A DNA stretch of 8,155 nucleotides. It comes from an uncultured Prevotella sp. (GTDB lineage Bacteria; Bacteroidota; Bacteroidia; Bacteroidales; Bacteroidaceae). The notes under the pieces were generated by a model, which worked only from the letters and a program-made list of their open reading frames with translations, ran no database searches and had not been told where the DNA came from. Numbering within the stretch: position 1 is the first letter of the stretch; the number at the start of each line of letters is the position of its first letter. The DNA is taken from NCBI GenBank assembly GCA_937906765.1, contig CALCUV010000128.1:1-8155 (forward strand). Reading direction: 5' to 3'. Positions 1-6,135 of this stretch are shown piece by piece. A program made the translations under genes and the position numbers.

Positions 1-5
1 TAGTA

Positions 6-197
6 ATCATACCCCCTCCCCGCCAAAGGCGGTACTCCCCCTATCTTAAGGGGAGAGCACCATTCGGGATGTATTCTCCGGTGTTTACTAACGGTATTCT
101 CAAATGGTCATTCACCTAATTTTCTAACGGAAGTATCTAACCATACTCTCCCCTTAAGATAGGGGGAGTACCGCCTTTGGCGGGGAGGGGGTATGAT
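6..197. repeat. Perfect 52-bp inverted repeat, 88-nt spacer
   Basis: Positions 6-57 are the exact reverse complement of 146-197. Each arm contains a smaller hairpin (CCGCC-TTT-GGCGG) flanked by C-rich or G-rich tracts and a TTAAG motif. The right arm is also part of the first unit of an 85-bp tandem repeat, so the left arm is best read as an inverted, partial copy of the same repeat family cut off by the window edge. The spacer 58-145 shows no gene. It has CCATTCGG at 60-67, immediately inside the left arm. The element is non-coding, and its role is unknown. Confidence 0.93.
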
Positions 198-370
198 AAC
201 ATTCTCTCTGTTCCCTCGTAGCATTTCCGCTGTTTCCCTTAAGATAGGGGGAGTACCTCCGTAGGCGGGGAGGGGGTATGATAACATTCTCTCAGTTTCC
301 TCTTAGCATTTCCGCAGTTTCCCTTAAGATAGCGGGAGTCGCGCCGTAGGAGGGAAGAGGGCCTGATTTC
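151..370 (+). repeat. 85-bp tandem repeat, two full units and one decayed partial unit
   Basis: The string CCCTTAAGATAG begins at 151, 236 and 321, giving an exact 85-bp period. Units 151-235 and 236-320 differ at about 7 positions by eye. The third copy matches for about 12 bases, then degrades and is lost by about 370. In the first unit the internal GC hairpin CCGCC-TTT-GGCGG is perfect. It is broken in the second and third units. The unit is too long and too few in number to be a CRISPR array, and no protein-coding frame runs through it. It is probably a dispersed intergenic repeat of this genome (inference). Confidence 0.9.
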
Positions 371-520
371 AACACATGTAAAGAAACGAGAGTTTTCTTA
401 AAATAGGACTTGATTTTTTTCTTTCACACAATGGCATGTGATTTTATTTTCCTTAGCAAACTCCTACTTTATTACTAAAATAATTCCGACCTTTGCACTC
501 CAAATTCAATCTCAGACGTG
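371..520. other. Intergenic stretch without recognisable gene
   Basis: This AT-rich sequence lies between the repeat cluster and the MATE promoter region. No open reading frame with plausible protein character, RNA gene or strong hairpin was seen. A one-mismatch match to the Bacteroidota -7 box (GACCTTTG, 488-495) is present, but the better candidate lies downstream at 580-587. Confidence 0.5.
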
Positions 521-521
521 A

Positions 522-586
522 AAAACTAAGTTACTCTTACTGAAAATTGTTAGTGACTTAATTGAAACTATAAGTAACTTAGTTTT
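522..586. promoter_or_regulatory. Candidate operator: three 9-bp half-sites before the MATE gene
   Basis: TAAGTTACT (527-535) is followed by AGTGACTTA (552-560) and AGTAACTTA (573-581). The outer two are part of a perfect 14-bp inverted repeat (522-535 with 573-586). The second and third are direct repeats offset by 21 bp, about two helical turns, with one base different. The last half-site overlaps the candidate -7 box at 580-587, and the middle one lies where a -33 box would be. This layout suits a dimeric transcription factor acting on the MATE promoter (inference). A 14-bp RNA stem in the leader is a less likely reading, because the proposed start point is downstream of the repeat. Confidence 0.55.
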
Positions 587-587
587 G
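580..587 (+). promoter_or_regulatory. Candidate -7 promoter box for the MATE gene
   Basis: TAGTTTTG is an exact match to the Bacteroidota -7 consensus TAnnTTTG, 38 bp before the MATE start codon. It would give a leader of about 30 nt. No TTTG -33 element is seen at the usual 19-21 bp upstream. That fits a promoter needing an activator, or the match may be chance in AT-rich DNA. Confidence 0.45.
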
Positions 588-625
588 CGCATTTGGGATA
601 GGGGAGAAAATCAAAGAAATTTACG

Positions 626-1969
626 ATGCAATTATTGGATTATAAACAGCATAGTTTCGCCTTGTTGAAACTCGGACTTCCCATTGTTGTTGGGCAATTA
701 GGGATTATCGTCCTCAGCCTTGCCGACACGTTGATGGTGGGTCGGTATGGCACGGACGAGTTAGCCGCGGCGGGGTTTGTAAATAACATGTTCAACCTCG
801 TGATTATGTTTGCCACGGGATTCTCTTACGGTTTGACCCCCATCGTTGGGCGTTTGTTTGGGCGGAATGATAGTTTATCCATCGGCGGTCGCTTAAAGAA
901 CGGACTGATTGCCAATCTGTTGATGGCAATTCTGCTGACCTTGGGAATGGTTGTGCTTTACTTGAATCTTCACCGCTTAGGACAGCCCGATGAACTCTTG
1001 CCCTTGATGCGACCTTACTATCTTACGTTGCTCATTTCCATTGTGTTTGTCATGCTCTTCAATGCCTTCAAGCAGTTTGCCGATGGCATTACCGACACAC
1101 GTACGGCAATGTGGTTTTTGTTAGGCGGAAACCTGCTGAACATAGTGGGAAACTGGTTGCTGATTTACGGAAATTGCGGTTTCCCTGAAATGGGACTTTT
1201 GGGAGCAGGGATCGCTACGCTCTTTTCACGCATCATGATGGTCGTTTGCTTTGCGGTTTATTTCTTCTCCGTTTCGCGCTATCGTGCGTATCGTGAAGGG
1301 TTCTTAAAGTCCCAGGTGAATCGCCGCGACTTTCTGGAAATTAATAAATTAGGACTCCCCATAGCGCTTCAGATAACGATGGAAACCGCTTCGTTTAGTT
1401 TGACCGCCGTTATGGTAGGGTGGTTGGGAAGTCTTGCTCTTGCGGCCCATCAAGTGATGCTCACGGTGGGGCAATTAGGTTTTATGCTTTATTATGGAAT
1501 GGCAGCCGCCATCACAGTTCGAGTAAGCAATTATCATGGAAGTTACGACCTGCCCAACCTGAGGCGCACGGTGGCTACGGGATTTCGCTTGATTCTCGCC
1601 ATGGCAGTTGGTGTGTCGGCGCTGATGCTCACGTTCCGAAGCGACTTAGGTGTGTGGTTCACCAACAGTCATGACGTTGCGCTTGTTGTAGCTTCGCTGG
1701 TGATTCCTTTTGTTGTTTATCAATTTGGTGATGGGTTACAGTGCACCTTCTCCAATGCGCTTCGTGGCATCTCTGAGGTAAAGCAAATGGTTGTAATCTC
1801 CTTCGTGGCTTACGTACTCATCTCCCTTCCTGCTGCCTATGTGCTGGGCTTTGTGTGTGACTTAGGGCTGGTCGGAATATGGTGGTCATTCCCTCTGGGA
1901 CTTACAAGCGCCGGCATCATGTTTTGGCTGAACTTTAAGTCAAAGGTGCGCAAGATGGAGCGGCAGTAA
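626..1969 (+). CDS. MATE family multidrug/cation antiporter
   Basis: The 447-residue polytopic inner-membrane protein has the size and hydrophobic pattern of a 12-helix MATE transporter. These export cationic drugs, dyes or metabolites in exchange for Na+ or H+. Two homologous halves are visible. Each opens with a KLGLP motif (residues 15-19, and again near 243) followed by a helix. The first half has the NorM-like ADTLMVGRYG segment (33-42) with an acidic residue at 34. The second has MVGWLGSLALAAHQV, the usual MATE counterpart of the first-half segment. The ATG at 626 is chosen because the hydrophobic N-terminus follows at once and no upstream in-frame extension is apparent. There is no clear Shine-Dalgarno, which is normal for this phylum. 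The gene stands alone, with a possible regulated promoter upstream and a hairpin terminator downstream. The substrate cannot be told from the sequence. The family call is secure; a norM-type name would be a guess. Confidence 0.93.
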   Translation: MQLLDYKQHSFALLKLGLPIVVGQLGIIVLSLADTLMVGRYGTDELAAAGFVNNMFNLVIMFATGFSYGLTPIVGRLFGRNDSLSIGGRLKNGLIANLLMAILLTLGMVVLYLNLHRLGQPDELLPLMRPYYLTLLISIVFVMLFNAFKQFADGITDTRTAMWFLLGGNLLNIVGNWLLIYGNCGFPEMGLLGAGIATLFSRIMMVVCFAVYFFSVSRYRAYREGFLKSQVNRRDFLEINKLGLPIALQITMETASFSLTAVMVGWLGSLALAAHQVMLTVGQLGFMLYYGMAAAITVRVSNYHGSYDLPNLRRTVATGFRLILAMAVGVSALMLTFRSDLGVWFTNSHDVALVVASLVIPFVVYQFGDGLQCTFSNALRGISEVKQMVVISFVAYVLISLPAAYVLGFVCDLGLVGIWWSFPLGLTSAGIMFWLNFKSKVRKMERQ

Positions 1970-1985
1970 GTTAGGAGTAAAAGCA

Positions 1986-2025
1986 AATAAAAAGTGTGTG
2001 AACCGCGGTCCACACACTTTTTATT
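1986..2025. terminator. Bidirectional hairpin terminator
   Basis: A perfect 15-bp stem (1986-2000 with 2011-2025) closes a 10-nt loop that itself contains the palindrome ACCGCGGT. The right arm ends in TTTTTATT, and the left arm supplies the T-run on the other strand. It sits between the convergent MATE (+) and DUF3276 (-) genes, 16 bp past one stop and 6 bp past the other, so it probably ends both transcripts. Confidence 0.85.
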
Positions 2026-2031
2026 CTTTCA

Positions 2032-2415
2032 TTAAAATTCCAATTCGCCAAGCTTGATTTCGTTGCTCTCTTCTGCTTCGTTTTCGATGGCAACTTCTTC
2101 AGCAACTTCCTCTGTCACAACGGGCGCTTCTTCATAGCGTGAGTAGCGAGGTTGAGCGGGTTGCTTTTCAATAGCAAATTGAGCAGCGTCAGAGAATGCT
2201 TCGAGGAACTTTTCGAGGTCTTCGCGATAGAGGAAGATTTTGTGTTTTTCAAATACGGGGCGCAATTCCTCCGTACCCTCCTTAACGCGCTTGCTCTCGG
2301 TGAGTGAGAGGTAGAGTTCATCGTGACGGTCGCGCTTCACATCGATATAATAAATACGCTTACCTGCCTTTACTGACTTGCTAAAGAGAATGTCGTTTTC
2401 AACTTTTCCGTTCAT
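2032..2415 (-). CDS. DUF3276 / PUR-alpha-like nucleic-acid-binding protein
   Basis: The 127-residue protein resembles the DUF3276 family, widespread in Bacteroidota and including the Borrelia PUR-domain protein BpuR. Such proteins adopt a PUR-alpha-like fold and bind single-stranded DNA or RNA. The core, about residues 5-85, has the family pattern: ENDILFSKSVKAGKRIYYIDV, then LYLSLTESKR, then KHKIFLYREDLEKF. It alternates strand-like segments with a closing helix. From about residue 86 the tail is low in complexity and strongly acidic (many E residues, ending KLGELEF). Such a tail is common in nucleic-acid-binding regulators, but its role here is unknown. The ATG at 2415 is supported by the conserved MNGKVENDILFS opening. 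The gene is divergent from nusB and convergent with the MATE gene, with a shared terminator just past its stop. Its cellular target is not known from the sequence. Confidence 0.85.
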   Translation of the reverse strand: MNGKVENDILFSKSVKAGKRIYYIDVKRDRHDELYLSLTESKRVKEGTEELRPVFEKHKIFLYREDLEKFLEAFSDAAQFAIEKQPAQPRYSRYEEAPVVTEEVAEEVAIENEAEESNEIKLGELEF

Positions 2416-2430
2416 CTGATTAATCTATTT

Positions 2431-2438
2431 CAAAAGTG
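2431..2438 (-). promoter_or_regulatory. Weak -7 box candidate for the DUF3276 gene
   Basis: On the - strand this reads CACTTTTG, matching TAnnTTTG at all but the first position. It lies 15 bp before the start codon, so the leader would be very short, about 10 nt. No -33 TTTG is visible. This is the best match found in the 210-bp divergent gap but remains uncertain. Confidence 0.3.
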
Positions 2439-2591
2439 GTTTTAAATATTCGGTGGCGAAATTGCAACGAATTTTCTGAACTGCCAAGCACATGTGCAAT
2501 ATTTTGTGTAAAAAACTTTGTATGTCGTCCTTTTCTCCGTATTCACAAGATAATTTGCCCGCTCGTAAGGGAGTAATTCCATATTTATTGT

Positions 2592-2599
2592 TATCTTTG
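2592..2599 (+). promoter_or_regulatory. -7 promoter box for the nusB operon
   Basis: TATCTTTG matches the Bacteroidota -7 consensus TAnnTTTG exactly and lies 26 bp upstream of the nusB ATG, predicting a leader of about 20 nt. No TTTG is present at the standard -33 distance. With no strong promoter match found in the later short gaps, it probably drives the whole nusB-yajC-ybbR-coaE operon. Confidence 0.6.
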
Positions 2600-2625
2600 C
2601 CGAGATTTATAAAACGAAGTGAACA

Positions 2626-3576
2626 ATGATTAATCGTGAACTCATAAGAACGAAGGTTGTACAATTGGTGTATGCTTACGTTCAGAACGAAGATAAGTCC
2701 CTTGATGCAGCGGAAAGGGAACTTGAGTTTAGTCTTTTGAAGTCGTATGAACTCTATAAGTTTCTCCTCTCGCTCCTTGTTCAAGTAAAGTACACCGCAG
2801 AGCGCCGTGAAGATGCGCGTCTTGCGCGTGCCGAACGCTTGGGAGTTGCTTCTGACGAGTTGCCTATTGATAAGTATTTGGCCGAAAACAAACTCCTGCA
2901 GAAAATGGCGAGCAACAAGGTGTTGCTGGATTATCTTGAAACCGAGAAGCAGGAATGGATGGAGGACGATGCGTTGATTAGAAACGTCTATAAGTCATTC
3001 ACTGAAAGTTCCATCTATCACGAGTATATCCATAAGGGAGACTACAGCATCAAGGCGGATCGTGAGTTGGTGCGTCGCCTTTATAAGGAGTACTTGCTCG
3101 AAAATGAGTTGCTCGAAAGCACACTTGAAGACCACAGCATTTATTGGAACGATGACAAAGAGGTCATTGACAATTTTGTGATTAAGACCCTGGGACTCTT
3201 CAACGGCGAATCTAAACCCGACATGCCCTTGCTCTCAGAATTTGCAGTTGAAGAAGACCGCGAGTTTGCCTTCCAACTCTTCCGCCAAACCATTGAGCGC
3301 GGCGAAGAACTCAGAGGTCACCTCCGCACGAACTGTTTGAAGTGGGACTTTGACCGCATCGCATTGATGGATAAAGTGATTATACAAACGGCATTGGCAG
3401 AAATCCTCACTTTCTCAGACATCCCCTTGAACGTAAGCATTAACGAATACGTAGAGATTGCCAAGAACTACAGCACGCCTAAGAGTGGCGCATTTGTGAA
3501 TGGGCAACTCGACAACATCTGTAAGCGCTTGAACAAGGAGCGTATCTTGATGAAGATTTCAATGAAGAAGAAGTAA
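2626..3576 (+). CDS. nusB: Transcription antitermination factor NusB
   Basis: The 316-residue protein has a canonical NusB domain at its C-terminus. NusB binds boxA RNA with ribosomal protein S10 (NusE) and joins the complex that prevents early termination, chiefly in rRNA operons. Diagnostic segments are WDFDRIALMDKVIIQTALAEIL (from residue 240), IPLNVSINEYVEIAKNY (I272, N273 and E274 inside it) and SGAFVNGQLDNICKRL (F290-G293). NusB in proteobacteria and Firmicutes is about 130-150 residues. The extra N-terminal half here, helical and charged, is usual in Bacteroidota and not a fusion peculiar to this genome. It begins MINRELIRTKVVQLVYAY, which resembles a degenerate copy of the NusB fold start. 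The ATG at 2626 fits this conserved opening. It is first in an operon with yajC, 64 bp downstream. Confidence 0.93.
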   Translation: MINRELIRTKVVQLVYAYVQNEDKSLDAAERELEFSLLKSYELYKFLLSLLVQVKYTAERREDARLARAERLGVASDELPIDKYLAENKLLQKMASNKVLLDYLETEKQEWMEDDALIRNVYKSFTESSIYHEYIHKGDYSIKADRELVRRLYKEYLLENELLESTLEDHSIYWNDDKEVIDNFVIKTLGLFNGESKPDMPLLSEFAVEEDREFAFQLFRQTIERGEELRGHLRTNCLKWDFDRIALMDKVIIQTALAEILTFSDIPLNVSINEYVEIAKNYSTPKSGAFVNGQLDNICKRLNKERILMKISMKKK

Positions 3577-3640
3577 ACTCCTTCTCCAAATTACCGCACT
3601 TTTATATCATAAAATCATAATTATTAAACTCGAATAAACT

Positions 3641-3958
3641 ATGTTATTTGCATTTTTACAGACAACTTCTGGTCAAGGAGGTAACGGTTGGAGCATGATC
3701 ATCATGCTCGTAGCAATGTTCGCAATCATGTATTTCTTCATGATTCGTCCTCAGCAGAAGAAGCAGAAGGAAGCACAAAATTTCCGCAATTCTCTTACCG
3801 TAGGTCAGGAAGTTATTACCATTGGTGGTATTTACGGCGTTGTACGCAACGTAGATATGGATGGTGTTGTCACTCTCGAAGTTGCTTCTGGCGTTAAGAT
3901 TCGTGTGCACAAGGATGGTATTAATCCTGTTGCATCTCCCGTAGGCGAAAACAAGTAA
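3641..3958 (+). CDS. yajC: Preprotein translocase subunit YajC
   Basis: This 105-residue single-pass inner-membrane protein is YajC, an accessory subunit that associates with SecDF and the SecYEG channel. After a short polar N-terminus, residues 18-35 form the one membrane helix (SMIIMLVAMFAIMYFFMI). The family hallmark RPQQKK follows at 36-41. The cytoplasmic domain has the typical LTVGQEVITIGGIYGVV segment, a small beta-rich fold, then a strand pattern ending IRVHKDGINPV. The length is normal. It lies 64 bp after nusB and 13 bp before the YbbR gene, with no terminator between, so co-transcription is likely. The sequence before the ATG is A/T-rich (AATAAACT) rather than Shine-Dalgarno-like, as is usual for well-expressed genes in this phylum. 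Confidence 0.95.
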   Translation: MLFAFLQTTSGQGGNGWSMIIMLVAMFAIMYFFMIRPQQKKQKEAQNFRNSLTVGQEVITIGGIYGVVRNVDMDGVVTLEVASGVKIRVHKDGINPVASPVGENK

Positions 3959-3971
3959 AACGCTTTTCCCC

Positions 3972-4961
3972 ATGATGAAGATATTCTCTTTCATCCACGC
4001 AAAGGTCAAGATTGCCTTAGTTTCAGTAAGAAACAAGTCATTCTTGACTTTTTTGTTCTTCCTAATGCTCTCAACCGCCTTCTGGTGTTTTGAAGCGTTT
4101 AACGAAACCAACTCTGCGGAAGTCACGGTTCCCATGGAATTGGAAAACGTTCCCGAAAATGTGGTGGTGACTACCGAATTGCCGAAACATCTGCGTGTGT
4201 CTCTTCGCGACCGTAACTTTACGCTCTTTGCCTATCGTTACTTGCTGACACCAAGCCCTGTAAAGGTTGATTTTACGGCTTATGCAAACCCCACTTGTTA
4301 CGTAAGAATTCCGCATGATGACGTGATGCAAAGCGTCATGAGTAATTTCCAACCCTCAACAGAGATGCTTGCGTTGTTGCCTGATACGTTGGAATATTAC
4401 TATAGTTATGGCACGAAGAAAACGGTGGAACCTCGCTTGCAGGGAAAGTTAGTCGCGGCAGATGGTTTTTACATCGTGAGCAAAAAACTCCAACCCTCAG
4501 AGGTGACAGCCTATGCTAACGAATATCAACTCGACACCATTTCGGCGGCATATACGCTTCCTTTCTATTTTTCGAATCTGACGGAAAACTTTACCGCTCC
4601 CGTTGAGTTGCGCAACGTAAAGGGGGTGAAGTTCTCGCCTGACACGGTGCAACTTTCGGTAGAGGTGGACCGACTTGTGGAAAAGACACTCTCCCTTCCC
4701 ATACAGCCACTGAACTTTCCCGAAGACGTGTGTTTGCGTACCTTTCCTATGAAGGTGAATGTGACGTTCCAGGTGGGCATGAAGGTGTATAATGACGTGA
4801 CGGAGAAGGATTTTACGCTCGTTCTCGATGCGAATGATTTGGAAGATACGGAGGATAAAACCTGTGTCATACGCTTAGAGCGCCAACCTGAAGCAGTGTT
4901 CCATTTGCGCCTCAGTCAGCAGGAAGTAGAATACCTTATCGAAAAAAAGAGTGGACAATGA
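3972..4961 (+). CDS. YbbR-like domain protein, membrane-anchored
   Basis: This 329-residue protein has an N-terminal membrane anchor (about residues 23-43, rich in F and L) followed by a large extracytoplasmic region. Strand-rich YbbR-type segments are visible at about 51-71 (VTVPMELENVPENVVVTTELP) and near 207-240 (FTAPVELRNVKGVKFSPDTVQLSVEVDR). In Firmicutes the YbbR protein CdaR binds and modulates the diadenylate cyclase CdaA. No cdaA is in this window, so that role cannot be assumed. The Bacteroidota homologue is regularly found between yajC and coaE. Two ATG codons in tandem (3972 and 3975) could each start it; the first is used here. The last 4 bp overlap the coaE start (ATGA), so translation of the two is probably coupled. 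The family assignment is good, the function unknown. Confidence 0.82.
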   Translation: MMKIFSFIHAKVKIALVSVRNKSFLTFLFFLMLSTAFWCFEAFNETNSAEVTVPMELENVPENVVVTTELPKHLRVSLRDRNFTLFAYRYLLTPSPVKVDFTAYANPTCYVRIPHDDVMQSVMSNFQPSTEMLALLPDTLEYYYSYGTKKTVEPRLQGKLVAADGFYIVSKKLQPSEVTAYANEYQLDTISAAYTLPFYFSNLTENFTAPVELRNVKGVKFSPDTVQLSVEVDRLVEKTLSLPIQPLNFPEDVCLRTFPMKVNVTFQVGMKVYNDVTEKDFTLVLDANDLEDTEDKTCVIRLERQPEAVFHLRLSQQEVEYLIEKKSGQ

Positions 4962-5521
4962 CTTACGCAATTACCGGAGGAATAGGGTCGGGCAAGAGTT
5001 TCTATTGCCGACAATTGGAAGCAGCGGGTTACCCCATTTTTTATTGCGACGACGAAGCCAAGCGCATTATTCGCACTTCAGCAGACGTGCGCCGCGAACT
5101 CTCTGAATTGGTGGGGGATGAGGTGTACGACGCTGAAGGAAAGTTGCAGAAACCCGTTTTGGCGGCATATATCTGTCGCGGAAAGGAATATGCCGAGCGC
5201 GTAGATGCAATTGTGCATCCCCGTGTGGCAGAGGCATTCCGCGAATGGGCATCCGAAAAGTCGCAGGAGCATGAGCGTGTGTTCATGGAGTGTGCCTTGC
5301 TTTACGAATCGGGATTTGAACACCTTGTTGACCAAGTAATTCTCGTCACCGCCTCACGGGAAACCCGCGTGCGCAGAGTTATGGCGCGTGATAAGGTGAC
5401 GCGTGATAAGGCATTGGCGTGGATGGCCCTGCAAATGCCTGAAGAGGAGAAAATGAAGCGCGCACATTACGTCATAAATAGTGAAACGGACGGCGCACTT
5501 GACAATGCGTTGTTCCTCTAA
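4958..5521 (+). CDS. coaE: Dephospho-CoA kinase
   Basis: This cytoplasmic P-loop kinase phosphorylates the 3'-hydroxyl of the ribose in dephospho-CoA, using ATP, in the last step of coenzyme A synthesis. The Walker A loop GGIGSGKS is at residues 7-14, right after the first strand. The acidic CDDEAKR motif at 30-36 is the usual substrate-side segment. The family VHPRV motif is at 86-90, and the lid region is R-rich (ETRVRRVMARDKVTRDKAL). At 187 residues it is slightly short for the family (about 190-205). The end after HYVINSE is a few residues briefer than usual, but no frameshift is evident. The ATG at 4958 overlaps the YbbR gene by 4 bp and puts the P-loop at its normal distance from the N-terminus. 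It is the last gene of the operon, followed by a strong terminator hairpin. Confidence 0.94.
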   Translation: MTYAITGGIGSGKSFYCRQLEAAGYPIFYCDDEAKRIIRTSADVRRELSELVGDEVYDAEGKLQKPVLAAYICRGKEYAERVDAIVHPRVAEAFREWASEKSQEHERVFMECALLYESGFEHLVDQVILVTASRETRVRRVMARDKVTRDKALAWMALQMPEEEKMKRAHYVINSETDGALDNALFL

Positions 5522-5535
5522 TAGAAATGCGAGTT

Positions 5536-5594
5536 ACGATAATAGACATCGGGCGCACAAAGTCACTCTTTGTGCGCCCGATGTCTATTATTGT
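5536..5594 (+). terminator. Long-stem terminator after coaE
   Basis: A perfect 24-bp stem (5539-5562 with 5568-5591) closes a 5-nt loop (TCACT). It extends by one G-T and two further pairs to 5536/5594. The core is GC-rich (CGGGCGCAC). The T-rich sequence TTGTTTTGGC and then ATTATTTTT follow. It begins about 15 bp after the coaE stop and very probably ends the nusB-yajC-ybbR-coaE transcript. The stem is far longer than needed for intrinsic termination. Confidence 0.85.
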
Positions 5595-5671
5595 TTTGGC
5601 AATTATTTTTACTGTCCGGTAAACTTTTGCAAAGACAACAATAATTAGTGTTTTACAGGATGTATTCTTTT

Positions 5672-5889
5672 AGAACACGAATTTCACGAATTTCACGAAC
5701 CGAAGGTCGCGTAAGTCAATTACTATGCAGACTAAGATTTGCTCATCGCATACGAATAACACGAATAACCATCCGGATTTTTTTGCACATACAGTAACAC
5801 GTGCTCCGCATGGACATTCGTGTTATTCGTATGCGATGAGCAAGGCAATAACCCGCAAGGATTCGTGTTATTCGTGAGATTCGTGTTCT
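5672..5889. repeat. Nested inverted repeat element, about 218 bp
   Basis: Outer arms 5672-5699 and 5862-5889 are reverse complements with about 3 mismatches in 28. Each is built of a 9-bp tandem unit of the type TTCGTGAAA. Inner arms 5739-5766 and 5816-5843 are perfect reverse complements over 28 bp. After two unpaired positions pairing resumes (CCATCCGG at 5769-5776 with CCGCATGG at 5806-5813), so the inner stem pairs at about 36 of 39 positions around a 27-nt loop. The motif ATTCGTGTTATTCGTG also occurs in both inner and outer right arms. There is no open reading frame of note. It resembles a non-autonomous dispersed intergenic repeat (MITE- or REP-like), but no target-site duplication could be established. 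Confidence 0.85.
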
Positions 5890-6135
5890 CTCTCTAAAAC
5901 ACGATACAGATGGTATCGAATTGCGTGGTCTCAGGTTACTTTGATATTAATGTTTGTTAATAGGGGACTTGATTCCCAAAAATCATACCTACATACCGAT
6001 TTATTGGGGATACGGATGTTTAAAATGTGAGATTTCAAAGTTTACTAGACAACCACATTTGGGCAAAAGTATTGCCACCGTTCGACTTACTATTTTTAGT
6101 TCTTCTTCCCGTAATGGAATCCTTCTAAGGTGAGG
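5890..6135. other. Intergenic stretch without recognisable gene
   Basis: Both strands are broken by stop codons, and no protein remnant, tRNA or other known RNA was recognised. Small features are a 6-bp hairpin (CGATAC 5902-5907 with GTATCG 5913-5918), a GGGA/TCCC mini-hairpin near 5964-5978, and a 7-bp inverted repeat (TTCCCGT 6106-6112 with ACGGGAA 6140-6146). The last overlaps the end of the - strand gene but lacks a T-run on that strand, so it is at best a weak terminator. Confidence 0.5.

Noticed and set aside
151..370. Possible CRISPR array
   Set aside because: The 85-bp unit is repeated contiguously without unique spacers, with only two full copies, and no cas gene is nearby.
522..586. 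Riboswitch or attenuator in the MATE leader
   Set aside because: The inverted repeat is AT-rich with a 37-nt loop, matches no known aptamer pattern, and mostly precedes the best -7 box, so it would not be in the transcript.
1420..1674. 84-residue open frame within the MATE gene, same strand
   Set aside because: It is an out-of-frame shadow of a conserved transporter with no plausible start signal.
2425..2784. 119-residue open frame on the - strand across the nusB start
   Set aside because: It overlaps the nusB N-terminus and the divergent promoter region, would sit just before the DUF3276 start, and has no recognisable protein pattern.
3656..4135. 159-residue open frame on the - strand across yajC and the YbbR start
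   Set aside because: It is antisense to two well-supported genes, with His/Asn-rich chance composition and no family likeness.
67..5668. Shared 11-mer GGATGTATTCT at 67-77 and 5658-5668
   Set aside because: A few 11-mer matches are expected by chance in a window of this size. The second copy lies outside the inverted-repeat arms and not at an equivalent position.
5940..6060. Possible tRNA or small structured RNA around GGGGACTTGATTCCC
   Set aside because: A T-arm-like hairpin is present, but no acceptor stem, anticodon arm or CCA end could be fitted.
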